Source of the DNA: Litoreibacter arenae DSM 19593
GTDB taxonomy: Bacteria > Pseudomonadota > Alphaproteobacteria > Rhodobacterales > Rhodobacteraceae
Length of the DNA: 64,000 nucleotides
Direction: 5' to 3'
Assembly (NCBI RefSeq): GCF_000442275.2
Contig: NZ_KE557314.1
Location: 1-64,000 of the forward strand
Translations under genes and position numbers: made by a program
Notes under the pieces: generated by a model
The model's input: only the letters and a program-made list of their open reading frames with translations
Databases searched by the model: none
What the model was told of the DNA's origin: nothing
Part shown: positions 26,773 to 37,056 of the stretch, one piece after another
Numbering within the stretch: the first letter of the stretch is position 1
How the letters are laid out: every line of letters begins with the position of its first letter

Positions 26773-26801
26773 TTGACGCAGAACGCAGGGCTGTCTATGA
26801 C
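26773..26801 (+). promoter_or_regulatory. Sigma-70-type promoter upstream of rpmH
   Basis: TTGACG at 26773-26778 and TATGAC at 26796-26801 are separated by 17 bases and lie about 70 bases before the rpmH start. This is the clearest consensus-like promoter in the gap between the divergent TVP38 and rpmH genes. Confidence 0.65.
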
Positions 26802-26869
26802 GCAGGCTCTGAACACTTATGGGTTCGAATCCGCGATGGATTTGCCCCCGATCCGCAGGAGCCCCGCTC

Positions 26870-27007
26870 ATGAGCAAACGTACATTCCAACCGTCGAACC
26901 TGGTTCGCAAGCACCGCCACGGCTTCCGTGCGCGTATGGCAACCAAGGCTGGCCGCAAGATCCTGAACGCGCGTCGCGCGAAAGGCCGGGCGAAGCTGAG
27001 CGCGTAA
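26870..27007 (+). CDS. rpmH: 50S ribosomal protein L34
   Basis: Small basic protein of 45 residues with the full L34 pattern: [20 protein letters not shown], then [23 protein letters not shown]. One serine is added after the initial methionine compared with the common MKRTFQPS start. It heads the conserved rpmH-rnpA-yidD cluster and has a good promoter upstream. Confidence 0.98.
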   Translation: MSKRTFQPSNLVRKHRHGFRARMATKAGRKILNARRAKGRAKLSA

Positions 27008-27033
27008 GCGCCCTTCTTCTCCTTTTGACCTAG

Positions 27034-27432
27034 ATGCCGCCGGAGGCCCACGTGACAGGACGAGATGTCCGCGTCGCGGACGCGCCACCGGCGGTTTCCG
27101 TTCGTCTGGATGTCATGCGCAAACGCGCCGACTTCCTGCGCGCCGCCCGTGCCAAACGCTCTGGCCAACCGGGGTTTCTGGTGCAAGCCCGCAAGCGCGA
27201 CGACGACGCGCCCCCTCGTGTCGGCTACACCTGCTCCAAGAAATTAGGCAACGCAGTCACCCGCAACCGCGCCAAGCGACGCCTGCGCGAAGCCGCACGG
27301 CTTGTATTGGGTGCCGAGGCGAAGCAGGGCTGGGACTACGTTCTGGTCGGACGCCCGAACGAAACGGTCTCCCTCCCCTTCGACCAACTTGTCGCTGACC
27401 TGCAACGCGCCATCACCAAGGTTCACACATGA
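27034..27432 (+). CDS. rnpA: Ribonuclease P protein component
   Basis: Protein subunit of RNase P, which matures tRNA 5' ends; 132 residues. The core has [37 protein letters not shown] with the RNR signature, and DYVLVGRP. The N-terminal 30 residues are variable in this family, so the start is open. ATG 27034 is in frame, and GTG 27052 follows ggaggccca, which is a plausible ribosome-binding site. It overlaps yidD by 4 bases. Confidence 0.96.
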   Translation: MPPEAHVTGRDVRVADAPPAVSVRLDVMRKRADFLRAARAKRSGQPGFLVQARKRDDDAPPRVGYTCSKKLGNAVTRNRAKRRLREAARLVLGAEAKQGWDYVLVGRPNETVSLPFDQLVADLQRAITKVHT

Positions 27433-27650
27433 CACCGCTGGCATGGATATGCGCCCTGCCCGTGCGCGGCTATCGCGCCGTGTTCAGCCCGTGGGTCGGC
27501 CACAACTGCCGCTATGATCCGACCTGCTCCGCCTACGCGCTGGAAGCGCTTCAAAAGCACGGTGGCATCAAGGGCTCCTGGCTTGCCGCGAAACGCATCG
27601 CCCGCTGCAACCCTTGGGGCGGCATGGGCGTGGACGACGTGCCGGACTAG
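27429..27650 (+). CDS. yidD: Membrane protein insertion efficiency factor YidD
   Basis: A 73-residue protein of the YidD family, with [23 protein letters not shown] then [22 protein letters not shown] and a C-terminal [14 protein letters not shown]. The conserved cysteines are present. It assists YidC-dependent insertion at the inner membrane. The ATG overlaps the rnpA stop. yidC is not next to it but lies 3.6 kb further on, after three unrelated genes. Confidence 0.97.
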   Translation: MTPLAWICALPVRGYRAVFSPWVGHNCRYDPTCSAYALEALQKHGGIKGSWLAAKRIARCNPWGGMGVDDVPD

Positions 27651-28573
27651 GGCTTCAACGCCAGCGTCCCCAGATTGGTGCGCGTCCGCGTCGGCAAAGC
27701 ACCGGCCGCGCCCCCTGCCAATGTCAGGGCTGCATCTTTCAAAAACCGCGCGTCCTCGAACCACCATCTATGCGAGAAAAGCTGCGCCTCGGTGTCGTCT
27801 GGAAATGTCGGTTTGATGTGGCGATAGCGCTCCGTCGCGTAGAGATCCACATGCTCAGCAAATACCAGATCAGGCATCCCGCTTAAGCCGACGCGCGGCT
27901 TGCCGTGATAGGCGAAGGCCAGCGTCAGGACTTCGTCGTCGTTCGAATAGTAGTTCGTCAGCCGCTTCGAATGATGACGCAGCACCAAGGCCCCGGCAGC
28001 GCCTTTCTCGAAGTCACGCCGATGCGCATCCCCCGCGGCAAACAATATCTCATCCACTTTCCAAGCGCCCGATCCGGGTCCGCTGCTGTCCCCGAACCGC
28101 GCGAACCCGTCCAGCGTGATGAACGCCCCCATCGAATGGCAGATCAAATGAACGCGTGGCTTCCAGGTCGAGTCCAATAAGGGCAGGACACCGCCCTCCA
28201 CCAAATACTTCCCCACCTTGCCCGCCATGCGCAGATCGCGGGCATAGGACGTGCTTTTGCCACGGCTGGGCCAGTCAAAGGAAATCACCGCGCCGCGATA
28301 TCCCTCAGCGCGCAATCCGTCCTCGATCAGCTTGTGCCGTGCAAGCATATCGCGCTGTCTGGTGTTGAACCCGTGCACATAAATCAGCACGTCGTCGCTC
28401 TGGGCCTCCGCCTGCGTGGCGGCCACGAACGCGTCACGATCTAACAGATGCGACGACCATTTGCCGTCCGGTCGCTGGCCTTGCACAGATACATAGCGGG
28501 TCAAACTGGACATGTTGTTGGTGAAGGTATTGGTCTTGGTGTTCAGCGCGCGGCGGGAGAAGAACAACGTCAT
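27647..28573 (-). CDS. Alpha/beta hydrolase, DUF900 family
   Basis: Predicted hydrolase of 308 residues of the DUF900 type. The oxyanion strand is [15 protein letters not shown] near residue 63, the nucleophile motif LICHSMGAF is near 142, and the acid/histidine residues lie in the C-terminal half. The start at 28573 has the strong site ttggaggtcgcc; the longer upstream frame overlaps ttcA. It runs convergently to yidD, overlapping its end by 4 bases, and divergently from ttcA. Substrate unknown. Confidence 0.85.
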   Translation of the reverse strand: MTLFFSRRALNTKTNTFTNNMSSLTRYVSVQGQRPDGKWSSHLLDRDAFVAATQAEAQSDDVLIYVHGFNTRQRDMLARHKLIEDGLRAEGYRGAVISFDWPSRGKSTSYARDLRMAGKVGKYLVEGGVLPLLDSTWKPRVHLICHSMGAFITLDGFARFGDSSGPGSGAWKVDEILFAAGDAHRRDFEKGAAGALVLRHHSKRLTNYYSNDDEVLTLAFAYHGKPRVGLSGMPDLVFAEHVDLYATERYRHIKPTFPDDTEAQLFSHRWWFEDARFLKDAALTLAGGAAGALPTRTRTNLGTLALKP

Positions 28574-28700
28574 GGCGACCTCCAATTTTCTTTGGGCATG
28601 TCCGACCATAGCCGCGTCTGTTTCAAACACCAAAAACTCCGCGCGCCCTTCGAGCAGATGTATCTTCCTTTGCTCCCGGCCTCGCCCTATAAGCACGGCC

Positions 28701-29591
28701 ATGCTGGACAAACCCGACACCCCCGCCGAACCGCTCGACGACATTCATGCGCTGTTCCACGGCGCACCCTCAACGACCGAGTTCAAAAAACTGCGCAAAC
28801 GCATCATCCGCGATACTCGTCAGGCCATTGACGATTTCGGCATGGTGGAGCGCGGGGCAAAGTGGCTCGTTTGCCTATCGGGCGGCAAGGACAGCTACAC
28901 CTTGCTCGCGGCGCTTACCGAGTTGCAATGGCGCGGCTTGCTGCCGGTTGAAATTCTGGCCTGCAATCTGGATCAGGGGCAACCCAACTTCCCCGCGACC
29001 GTGCTGCCGGAATTCCTCGAGAAGATGAGTGTGCCGCACCGGATCGAGTATCAGGACACCTATTCCATCGTGAAGGACAAGGTGCCAGCCGGTCGGACCT
29101 ACTGCGCCCTCTGCTCGCGCCTGCGTCGCGGCAATCTCTATAGGATCGCCCGCGAGGAAGGCTGCTCCGCCGTCGTTCTCGGCCATCACCGTGACGACAT
29201 TCTGGAGACCTTCTTTCTCAACCTCTTCCACGGCTCCCGCCTGTCGGCGATGCCGCCTAAGCTGCTGAACGAGGAAGGCGACGTCTTCGTCTACCGGCCG
29301 CTTGCCTATGTCTCGGAGGCTGATTGCGAACGCTTCGCCCGCGACATGAACTACCCGATCATCCCGTGCGACCTATGCGGCTCTCAGGACGGGCTGCAAC
29401 GTCAGAACATCAAGCAAATGCTTGATCTATGGGAACAAAAGTCCCCCGGCCGCCGCCAGAAAATGTTTCGCGCGTTGACGAACACCAACCCGTCACACCT
29501 GCTGGACCCAAGCCTGTTCGACTTTGCAGGCCTGACCCGCGATCCGGTAAAAATTGAGCAAAACCCGCCGGACTTGTCCCGAGGAAGTTAA
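28701..29591 (+). CDS. ttcA: tRNA 2-thiocytidine(32) synthetase TtcA
   Basis: Fe-S dependent tRNA thiolase of 296 residues that modifies C32. The PP-loop motif SGGKDS is at residues 60-65. The cluster-binding cysteine pairs are CALC near residue 137 and CDLC near residue 226. Family segments are [10 protein letters not shown] and [23 protein letters not shown] 28701 matches the family start, and the frame upstream is non-homologous. Confidence 0.96.
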   Translation: MLDKPDTPAEPLDDIHALFHGAPSTTEFKKLRKRIIRDTRQAIDDFGMVERGAKWLVCLSGGKDSYTLLAALTELQWRGLLPVEILACNLDQGQPNFPATVLPEFLEKMSVPHRIEYQDTYSIVKDKVPAGRTYCALCSRLRRGNLYRIAREEGCSAVVLGHHRDDILETFFLNLFHGSRLSAMPPKLLNEEGDVFVYRPLAYVSEADCERFARDMNYPIIPCDLCGSQDGLQRQNIKQMLDLWEQKSPGRRQKMFRALTNTNPSHLLDPSLFDFAGLTRDPVKIEQNPPDLSRGS

Positions 29592-29648
29592 CACGCTGAA
29601 AAGCATGCCACCCTAATCGTTCTGCTCAGGAGTGCGAAAGGGTGAGTT

Positions 29649-31163
29649 ATGAATAGGCTGAAGACGTGGGCGTCTGGATTACTGCAATCAGGGTTTTTGA
29701 CACGCTTGGGGCTGGCAAGCCTGCCGGTCGTCGCGGGGGTGTCCTACGCAACCGGTCAATGGCAGATTCTGGTCCTATCCTGCTTTGCAATACCGGTATT
29801 GCTACTTGGTATCCGACCGGCGCAGGCACGCCCCTACCGGATACAACTTCGCAAGGGTGGCACGCCAGACATAGACGCCGCACTTGCCGACGCCTTGGCG
29901 CAATCCAGCACAACACACCGCTGCGCCGCGCTGATGCTGGAACTCGACGAGATCGACAAGCTCCGCGATGCATGGGGGCCCGAAGGGATCGACGCCATCA
30001 TGTCTGCGGTGACCGACCGGCTTTGCTCGGTCCTGCGCAAAGATGATGTCGTTGTGCAAATAGACACGGCCCGCTTCGCGATCTCCCTGCCAAACATCCG
30101 TATACCCGAACTTGGCGGAGTTATCTCGCTGATCGAGCGGCTTCAGAAGGCTGCGCGGGAAACCATCACGCTGGACGGTGTCGGTGTTTACGTGACCCTT
30201 AGCGCCGGTTTCTGCCTGGAATTCCGTGCGCCCGCACGAACACCACAATCTCTGCGTGATGCCGCCGAACTGGCCCTGCTCGACGCGAAATCGCAACAAG
30301 TGGAGAGCCTTCGGGGGTATTCCAGCAACACACCTGCGCGTGTGGCAACGCCGGACCAACATGCACAAGACGCACTGGCCGCGTTGAAAGACGGGCAGAT
30401 CGTCGCGTGGTTCCAGCCGCAACTGTCCACCGACACGGGCATCGTCACCGGGTTCGAGGCGTTGGCCCGTTGGGAGCATCCCGATCGTGGCACCCTGGCA
30501 CCCGCCGACTTCCTGCCGGCGCTGGAGGCCGCCCACGCCATGGAATTGCTTAGCGAAACCATGCTGCAACACGCACTGCGCGCGCTTCGGGCTTGGGACG
30601 TCGCAGGTCACAAGGTGCCCGGCGTCGCGGTTAACTTCGCGACGCAGGATCTGCGAAATCCCAGCCTAATAGAACGCATCAAGTGGGACGTCGACCGCTT
30701 CGAGATGGACCCCAAGCGGCTGACGGTCGAAATTCTGGAGACCGTCGTGTCCGAGCATGACGACGATATAATCACCCGCAACATCAGGGCGCTCGGTGAT
30801 CAGGGATACCGCATCGATCTGGACGATTTCGGTACGGGGCACGCATCGCTTGCCAATATTCGCCGCTTTGCGGTCGACCGGATAAAGATCGACCGCTCCT
30901 TCATCACCCGTGCCGATGACGACCCCGAGCAGCAAAGGATGATTAATGCGATTATCAGCATGGCCGAGCAGATGGGCGTCGAAACACTGGCAGAAGGGGT
31001 CGAAACCATCGGAGAAAAGAGCATTCTGTCGCAACTGGGCTGCACCCATATGCAAGGCTACGCTATTGCCCGCCCGATGCCGTTCGACAAGACGCTTGCA
31101 TGGCTGGAAGAACACCGATCCCAAATGGCGCAGGCGCCGTATTTCCCCCGACGCGCAGTATAG
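29649..31163 (+). CDS. EAL-domain cyclic-di-GMP phosphodiesterase with degenerate GGDEF domain
   Basis: A 504-residue protein with two N-terminal membrane helices (about residues 18-58), a GGDEF-like region (about 75-210) and an EAL domain (about 240-495). Where GGDEF should stand the sequence reads DTARF, so cyclase activity is lost. EAL active-site motifs are intact: FEALARWEHP, LTVEILET, IDLDDFGTGHASL, DRIKIDRSFI, LAEGVET and QGYAIARPMP. It should hydrolyse c-di-GMP at the membrane. It has its own spacing from ttcA and yidC and probably its own promoter. Confidence 0.93.
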   Translation: MNRLKTWASGLLQSGFLTRLGLASLPVVAGVSYATGQWQILVLSCFAIPVLLLGIRPAQARPYRIQLRKGGTPDIDAALADALAQSSTTHRCAALMLELDEIDKLRDAWGPEGIDAIMSAVTDRLCSVLRKDDVVVQIDTARFAISLPNIRIPELGGVISLIERLQKAARETITLDGVGVYVTLSAGFCLEFRAPARTPQSLRDAAELALLDAKSQQVESLRGYSSNTPARVATPDQHAQDALAALKDGQIVAWFQPQLSTDTGIVTGFEALARWEHPDRGTLAPADFLPALEAAHAMELLSETMLQHALRALRAWDVAGHKVPGVAVNFATQDLRNPSLIERIKWDVDRFEMDPKRLTVEILETVVSEHDDDIITRNIRALGDQGYRIDLDDFGTGHASLANIRRFAVDRIKIDRSFITRADDDPEQQRMINAIISMAEQMGVETLAEGVETIGEKSILSQLGCTHMQGYAIARPMPFDKTLAWLEEHRSQMAQAPYFPRRAV

Positions 31164-31278
31164 ACCGCCCCAACCACACGCGGCGTCATGATCAGCAATC
31201 CAGCCAATACTGCTTGACCTTTCGGTCCCCAACCTGTTGAACCGGCCTGACTTGAAAATGACAGGTGGCGGCCCCCTA

Positions 31279-33105
31279 ATGGACGATCAAAACAAGAACC
31301 TTATTCTTGCAACTGCGCTCAGCTTTTTGGTGATCTTGGGGTGGTTCTTTTTCTTCCCACCTGAAGAGCCGGTCGTCGATCCGAATGCGACGTCCACGGC
31401 GGTGACACAGTCGGACGGCTCCGCCGTCTTGCCGCCTGCAAGTCCGTCAGCCGCCCCCGCGCCAGCGCCCGTAACAACCGCGCAGACACGGGAGACCGCA
31501 CTGGCGGAAAACCAGCGGCTCAAGATCGAAACGCCGAGCCTCAGCGGCTCGATTTCGCTGACAGGCGGACGCCTCGACGACCTGTCTTTGTCGACATACC
31601 GCGAAACGCTGGCACCCGACTCGGAGAATGTGACGCTGTTGTCGCCCGTTGGCACCGACGCCGCGTATTATGCTCTGTACGGTTGGGCACCTTCCGGCGC
31701 GCTCACCTATGAACAGGTCCCCGGCGCGAACACCCAATGGACGTTGGCAGAAGGCGACGTTCTTGCACCGGGCGCGCCTGTCACGCTGACTTGGGACAAC
31801 GGCGCTGGCCTGACCTTCTCGCGCACATTCAGCGTGGACGAAGACTTCATGTTCACTGTCACGCAGAAGGTCGAGAACGCCACAGGCACGGCGCAGCGCA
31901 TCCAGCCCTACGGTATCGTGGCCCGCCACGGCGAACCGGAAATCGAAGGCTTCTTCATCGCGCATGAAGGCGTGGTGGTCATGGCCGATGGGGTACTGAG
32001 CGAAATCGACTACGACGACATGCCCGACTTCCCGACTGTCGCCCGCGAGGCCGCCAGTGCGGAAGTCACGACCGTGACGGAGACCGGCTGGGTCGGCTTT
32101 GCTGACAAATACTGGATGACGACCCTCATCCCCGAAAACCAGACGCCTTTCACCTCCGTCGTCAAATACGTCCCCGGTGCCGACATCTATCAAACCGAAG
32201 CCCGCCTTCAGCCCGTCGACATCGCCGCCGGAGCCACCGCCGAGGTCACCACCCGCCTGTTTGCCGGCGCGAAAGAGTGGGAAGCCATCAGGACCTACGA
32301 GGCCAGCGGCGTGGATCGTTTCATCGACAGCATCGACTGGGGTTGGTTCTTCTTCCTGACCAAACCGATCTTCGCCGTGCTGCACTGGCTCAACGCAATC
32401 ATCGGCAATATGGGCTGGTCGATCATCGTGTTGACCCTGCTGATCAAGGCGCTGCTTTTCCCGCTGGCCTACAAATCCTACGTGTCCATGGCGAAGATGA
32501 AGGAACTTCAGCCGCAGATGGAGAAGATCAAGGAAAAGGCAGGCGACGACCGGCAGAAGCTCCAGCAGGAAATGATGGAGCTCTACAAAAAGGAGAAGGT
32601 CAACCCAGCCGCAGGCTGCCTGCCCATCTTGTTGCAAATCCCGATCTTCTTCTCGCTCTACAAGGTGATTTTCAACACGATCGAGCTGCGTCACGCGCCT
32701 TGGGTCGGCTGGATCCGCGACCTGTCCGCACCTGATCCGTCGTCGATCCTGAACCTGTTCGGCCTGCTGCCCTATGCGACGCCGGAGCCCGGTTCGATCT
32801 TTTTCATCTTCTCACTGGGTGTGCTGCCGATCATCCTCGGTATCTCCATGTGGCTGCAACAAAAGCTGAACCCCGCACCCGCCGATCCGACGCAAGCGAT
32901 GATCTTCGCGTGGATGCCTTGGGTATTCATGTTCATGCTGGGCAGCTTCGCGTCCGGTCTGGTCATCTACTGGATCGCCAACAACGTGATCACGTTCACC
33001 CAACAATACACGATCATGCGCACCCAAGGATATAAGCCGGATGTGTTCGGCAATATCATCTCGGGCTTCAAACGAGAGAAGAAGCCCGCGAGCGACAAGA
33101 AGTGA
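31279..33105 (+). CDS. yidC: Membrane protein insertase YidC
   Basis: Insertase of 608 residues. N-terminal helix near residues 7-24 (LILATALSFLVILGWFFFF), then the large periplasmic beta domain, then the conserved insertase core: SIIVLTLLIKALLFPLAYKS, the AKMKELQPQMEKIKEK coiled region and KVNPAAGCLPILLQIPIFFSLYK. Start ATG 31279 gives the typical MDDQNKN; the longer frame from 31237 is less likely. The MOSC gene start overlaps its end, then yihA and argB follow, as in other Rhodobacteraceae. Confidence 0.97.
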   Translation: MDDQNKNLILATALSFLVILGWFFFFPPEEPVVDPNATSTAVTQSDGSAVLPPASPSAAPAPAPVTTAQTRETALAENQRLKIETPSLSGSISLTGGRLDDLSLSTYRETLAPDSENVTLLSPVGTDAAYYALYGWAPSGALTYEQVPGANTQWTLAEGDVLAPGAPVTLTWDNGAGLTFSRTFSVDEDFMFTVTQKVENATGTAQRIQPYGIVARHGEPEIEGFFIAHEGVVVMADGVLSEIDYDDMPDFPTVAREAASAEVTTVTETGWVGFADKYWMTTLIPENQTPFTSVVKYVPGADIYQTEARLQPVDIAAGATAEVTTRLFAGAKEWEAIRTYEASGVDRFIDSIDWGWFFFLTKPIFAVLHWLNAIIGNMGWSIIVLTLLIKALLFPLAYKSYVSMAKMKELQPQMEKIKEKAGDDRQKLQQEMMELYKKEKVNPAAGCLPILLQIPIFFSLYKVIFNTIELRHAPWVGWIRDLSAPDPSSILNLFGLLPYATPEPGSIFFIFSLGVLPIILGISMWLQQKLNPAPADPTQAMIFAWMPWVFMFMLGSFASGLVIYWIANNVITFTQQYTIMRTQGYKPDVFGNIISGFKREKKPASDKK

Positions 33106-33845
33106 CGGCCACTCTCGCCCATATCTGGCGGCATCCCGTCAAATCGCATGGGCGGGAGGAACTGTCGCAGGTCACGCTCAAGGCAGGTCAAACCATGCCG
33201 TGGGACCGGACCTGGGCGGTCGCACATGAGGGCGCGCGCATCGACGGCAGCGAATGGGCGCCTTGCGCGAATTTCTCGCGCGGGTCGAAAGCGCCGCAAC
33301 TCATGGCGATCAATTGCAAGCTGAGCGAGTCCACGGAAACGGTGACACTAAACCATCCCGACCGCGAAGAGCTAACGCTTCATCCCGAACGGGACTCTGC
33401 CGCTTTGATCGACTGGGTACGTCCCTTGATGCCGGAAGATCGCGCGCAATCATCGCGGGTCGTCAGGGTCGAAGGGCGCGGCATGACCGACACTCCGTTC
33501 CCCTCCATTTCAATCGCGAACACCGCCACGCACCAAGCGGTTGAAGATCAGCTTGGACAGAGGCTGGCCCCGACCCGCTGGCGCGCCAACCTCTGGCTCG
33601 ACGGGCTGGGACCTTGGGCGGAGTTCGACTGGCTTGGCAAAACCCTGCGCATCGGCGAGGTGGATTTCGCGATCGAGGAGCGTATCACCCGCTGCCTTGC
33701 CACCACCGCGAACCCGCAAACGGGAGAACGCGATGCGGATACGTTGGGCGCATTGAAGACCTGGGATCATCAGGATTTCGGCGTCTACGCGGTCGTTAAA
33801 ACCTCCGGCACTATCCGTCGCGGCGACAAGGCAGAACTTCTATGA
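33102..33845 (+). CDS. MOSC-domain protein
   Basis: A 247-residue protein with the beta-barrel N-terminal part (ATLAHIWRHPVKSHGREEL, WDRTWAV) and a MOSC domain (about residues 130-240) containing RWRANLWLDGLGPWAEFDWLG then ITRCLATTANPQTGERD. The cysteine in RCLAT corresponds to the family sulfur-carrier residue. MOSC proteins act on Mo-cofactor-linked sulfur or N-hydroxyl reduction; the exact substrate is not known. GTG start overlaps the yidC stop, and the stop overlaps the yihA start, so translation is coupled. Confidence 0.92.
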   Translation: MTATLAHIWRHPVKSHGREELSQVTLKAGQTMPWDRTWAVAHEGARIDGSEWAPCANFSRGSKAPQLMAINCKLSESTETVTLNHPDREELTLHPERDSAALIDWVRPLMPEDRAQSSRVVRVEGRGMTDTPFPSISIANTATHQAVEDQLGQRLAPTRWRANLWLDGLGPWAEFDWLGKTLRIGEVDFAIEERITRCLATTANPQTGERDADTLGALKTWDHQDFGVYAVVKTSGTIRRGDKAELL

Positions 33846-34495
33846 CCAGCTTCACCTTCAAGATCGCCGAGGAACCTACCCCCGAGGAAATCGAGAAAGG
33901 CCGCGTCCTGTTCGCAGGCGAGACCGACTTCTTGAAAGGCGTCGTCGCGATGGACGGGATGCCATCCGCCGACCGTCTGGAGGTTTGCTTTGCGGGTCGT
34001 TCCAACGTCGGCAAGTCCAGCCTGATCAACGCGCTAACCGGTCGCAAAGCCTTGGCGCGCACGTCCAACACACCCGGCCGCACGCAGGAAATCAACTTCT
34101 TCACTCTCGCCGACAGCCATTATCTCGTGGACCTTCCCGGCTATGGCTTTGCCGAAGCCCCCGTCGCCATCGTGCAAAAATGGCAACGCTTGCTAAAAGC
34201 CTACCTGTCGGGTCGCCAAACCCTGCGCCGCGCTTTCGTGCTGATCGACTCGCGCCATGGTGTGAAGCCTGTGGACGAGGAAATCCTGTCCTTGCTCAAC
34301 TCTTCCGCCGTGACTTTTCAGGTCGTGCTGACCAAGACCGACAAGCTGAAGAAGGGTGAGCTCGACAAGGTTATCGCCCAAGTCAGCAACGCGCTACAAA
34401 AGCATCCCGCCGCCTTTCCAGAGATCGTCCTGACCTCGTCCGAGAAAGGCATCGGCATCCCGACCCTGCGCCACATCATCGGCACGCTGGTCTGA
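33842..34495 (+). CDS. yihA: Ribosome biogenesis GTP-binding protein YihA/YsxC (EngB)
   Basis: GTPase of 217 residues needed for 50S assembly. G1 GRSNVGKSS at residues 52-60, G2 NTPGRTQ, G3 DLPGYGFA, G4 TKTDKL near residue 162 and G5-like TSSEKGIG. All nucleotide-binding motifs are intact. ATG overlaps the MOSC stop by 4 bases. Confidence 0.97.
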   Translation: MTSFTFKIAEEPTPEEIEKGRVLFAGETDFLKGVVAMDGMPSADRLEVCFAGRSNVGKSSLINALTGRKALARTSNTPGRTQEINFFTLADSHYLVDLPGYGFAEAPVAIVQKWQRLLKAYLSGRQTLRRAFVLIDSRHGVKPVDEEILSLLNSSAVTFQVVLTKTDKLKKGELDKVIAQVSNALQKHPAAFPEIVLTSSEKGIGIPTLRHIIGTLV

Positions 34496-34567
34496 TCCGG
34501 TCCCGCTTGGCAGCTCCCGCGCCAGCGGCTAGAACATCCGTACATTCGCAACAAACCGGCCCAAAAA

Positions 34568-35437
34568 ATGAAAAAGCAGACCGCCATGAACAGCAATTGG
34601 ATCGAAACCGCGAAGACTCTGTCGGCGGCCCTGCCCTACCTGCAACGCTATGATGGCGCGGTCGTGGTCATCAAGCTTGGCGGCCACGCTATGGGCAGCG
34701 ATGAGGCGATGGACCTGTTTGCCCGCGACGTCGTGCTGATGCAGCAAGTCGGAGTGAACCCGGTGATCGTCCATGGCGGTGGCCCGATGATCAACGGCAT
34801 GCTGGCGCGGCTGGGCGTTCAGTCGGAATTCGTCAACGGCAAGCGCGTCACGGATGCCGCGACGGTCGAGGTGGTCGAAATGGTCTTATCCGGCTCGGTT
34901 AACAAGCGCATCGTCCAAGCCATCAACCGTCAAGGCGGGCGTGGCATCGGCCTGTCCGGCAAGGACGCCGCCATGATCCGCTGCGAGGCATCGAAGCCCG
35001 AACTCGGCTTCGTGGGTGAACCTGTCGAGGTGAAACCCGATGTCCTGCGCCAGCTTTTCGAGGCCGAGATCATCCCAGTCATTGCGCCCATCGGCTTTGG
35101 CGACGAGGGTGAGACCTTCAACATCAACGGCGACACCGCGGCAGGCGCTATCGCGGCCGCCTTGAAAGCCGACCGCCTCTTGCTGCTGACCGATGTGGCA
35201 GGCGTCAAGGACGCATCGGGCGAGGTTGTGACCGAACTGACCGCCTCCTACATCCGCAAGCTGACGCAAGACGGCATCATCGCCGGTGGCATGATCCCGA
35301 AAACCGAAACTGCCTTGGCCGCCCTTGACGGCGGTGTGCGGGCGGCGGTTATCCTCGACGGCCGCGCCCCCAACGCCTGCCTGCTGGAACTGTTCACACC
35401 CCATGGCGCGGGCTCCATGATCCGGCAGGACAGCTAA
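34568..35437 (+). CDS. argB: Acetylglutamate kinase
   Basis: Second enzyme of arginine synthesis, phosphorylating N-acetylglutamate; 289 residues. Amino-acid kinase motifs are [11 protein letters not shown] near residue 33, [11 protein letters not shown] near residue 64, GKRVTDA, and the C-terminal [14 protein letters not shown]. The allosteric N-terminal helix ([19 protein letters not shown]) suggests arginine feedback inhibition. The starts at residues 1 and 7 are both possible. It follows yihA by 72 bases. Confidence 0.97.
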   Translation: MKKQTAMNSNWIETAKTLSAALPYLQRYDGAVVVIKLGGHAMGSDEAMDLFARDVVLMQQVGVNPVIVHGGGPMINGMLARLGVQSEFVNGKRVTDAATVEVVEMVLSGSVNKRIVQAINRQGGRGIGLSGKDAAMIRCEASKPELGFVGEPVEVKPDVLRQLFEAEIIPVIAPIGFGDEGETFNINGDTAAGAIAAALKADRLLLLTDVAGVKDASGEVVTELTASYIRKLTQDGIIAGGMIPKTETALAALDGGVRAAVILDGRAPNACLLELFTPHGAGSMIRQDS

Positions 35438-35602
35438 GCGTTAATTATGGTGGGGGTGCGTGGAATTGGTCGCTGACTAGCAGGCGACTAAGCGTTTTAC
35501 GTTTGAACTTCCAATGTCGAGGCCACCACGGTCTAGCGAAAATCACGCAGTTGTGCCCACGCTACCCTTGCCTGCAAGCCCTAGCGCCGTAGGTTGAGCT
35601 TT

Positions 35603-36397
35603 ATGGAACATGAAGCCTTCATCCGCCTCGCGGTCTTTATCGGACTGTTCATCTTGTTCGCCGCGATGGAAACCCTCGCGCCGCGCCGGGTTCGCAGCCA
35701 GCCGCGCAAGTCGCGGTGGACGACGAACTGGGCCATCGTCATTCTCGACACCGTCACCTTGCGTGCCTTGGCCATCTTCATGCCCCTGCTCGCCGTCGGT
35801 GCCGCCTATGACGCCGCGGGCAAGGGCTGGGGCTTTTTCAACACTGTCGACTGGCCCGTCTGGTTGGAGATCACACTGGCCATCCTGATCCTCGACTTCG
35901 CCATCTGGGCGCAGCACCTGATTACCCACAAGGTGCCGCTGCTGTGGCGGCTGCATCAGGTCCATCACGCGGATGTCGATATCGACGTCACCACCGCCAT
36001 CCGCTTTCATCCCATCGAAATCGCGCTATCGATGCTGCTGAAAATAGGCCTCGTCTACCTGATGGGTCCGGCCGGTGTGGCCGTGATCCTGTTCGAGATC
36101 ATCCTGAACGGCACCGCGATGTTCAACCACGCCAACATCAAACTGCCGCTCCGGCTCGATGCGATCCTGCGAAAGGTGTTGGTGACCCCAGACATGCACC
36201 GTGTCCATCACTCGGTTCACCGCGCCGAGCATGACAGCAATTACGGCTTCTCGCTGTCGATCTGGGACCGCATATTCCGCACCTATATCTCGCAACCGTC
36301 CGAGGGGCATGACGGCATGAAAATAGGGCTGCGCTGGCAAGATGAACGCCCGTCCAGACTGGGCTGGTCGCTGTCACTTCCGTTCCGCAACAAGTGA
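35603..36397 (+). CDS. Sterol desaturase / fatty acid hydroxylase family protein
   Basis: Membrane di-iron enzyme of about 264 residues with four hydrophobic segments. The histidine clusters are HLITH near residue 112, HQVHH near 125, and HRVHHSVH near 200, preceded by FNHANI. These bind the metal pair in the fatty-acid hydroxylase superfamily. The substrate is not evident; carotenoid, fatty acid and sterol-like lipids are all possible. TTG 35594 is an alternative start. The stop overlaps the following Fe-S gene start. Confidence 0.88.
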   Translation: MEHEAFIRLAVFIGLFILFAAMETLAPRRVRSQPRKSRWTTNWAIVILDTVTLRALAIFMPLLAVGAAYDAAGKGWGFFNTVDWPVWLEITLAILILDFAIWAQHLITHKVPLLWRLHQVHHADVDIDVTTAIRFHPIEIALSMLLKIGLVYLMGPAGVAVILFEIILNGTAMFNHANIKLPLRLDAILRKVLVTPDMHRVHHSVHRAEHDSNYGFSLSIWDRIFRTYISQPSEGHDGMKIGLRWQDERPSRLGWSLSLPFRNK

Positions 36398-37056
36398 CGC
36401 TGGACGACATCAAAACCCTGTGCGAGGCCAGTCACCTTGCTGTGCTGGGCGCGTTTCACCCAACCCCCGAAGACCTTGCCCCCGAAGGGAGCGGCACCCT
36501 CATCCTTCTCGGCCCGCACGAGCCCGGTTTCTGGGACGCTTTCACCGCCAGTTCCGAGTGGCAGGACGAAGCACCCGATCCGATGGATCGTTGGTCGACC
36601 CGTGTCATCACCAGCCTTGGGCAGAAAACCAACGCGACCCCGCTCTTTCCGTTCGGCGGGCCACCCTATCAGCCGTTCTTCCGCTGGGCGCTGGCCTCGG
36701 GCCAGGCGTGGCAAAGTCCGGTATCCCTGCTGGTACACGCGCGGGCAGGTCTCATGGTGTCCTATCGCGGTGCGTTGGCGCTGCCCGAGCGCCTCTCGCT
36801 CCCGCCCCCCTCTCCCAAGCCCTGCGACACCTGTGCAGCCCAGCCCTGCCGCACTGCATGCCCTGCGGGTGCGTTGACCGAGGCAGGGTATGACGTCCCC
36901 GAATGCCACGCCTTTCTCGACACCGACGCGGGTCGCGAACATCTCACCAACGGCTGCAACGTCCGCCGCGCTTGCCCGGTGTCACAAAGCTATGGCAGGG
37001 TGAGGGAGCAATCGGCGTATCATATGTCGATGTTTCATAAGGGAGCACCGGCTTGA
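36394..37056 (+). CDS. Ferredoxin-like 4Fe-4S cluster protein
   Basis: A 220-residue protein whose C-terminal third carries iron-sulfur cysteine motifs: CDTCAAQPCRTACP near residue 147 and CNVRRACP near residue 196. The arrangement resembles the ferredoxin part of epoxyqueuosine-reductase-like proteins, but the cobalamin-binding part of QueG is not seen. The N-terminal region is unrecognised. GTG start overlaps the desaturase stop and its own stop overlaps the phosphatase start. The electron partner is unknown. Confidence 0.8.
   Translation: MTLDDIKTLCEASHLAVLGAFHPTPEDLAPEGSGTLILLGPHEPGFWDAFTASSEWQDEAPDPMDRWSTRVITSLGQKTNATPLFPFGGPPYQPFFRWALASGQAWQSPVSLLVHARAGLMVSYRGALALPERLSLPPPSPKPCDTCAAQPCRTACPAGALTEAGYDVPECHAFLDTDAGREHLTNGCNVRRACPVSQSYGRVREQSAYHMSMFHKGAPA

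Noticed and set aside
31447-32694. A 415-codon minus-strand open frame opposite yidC
   Set aside because: It is the antisense shadow of a G+C-rich conserved gene, of skewed composition and without family features.
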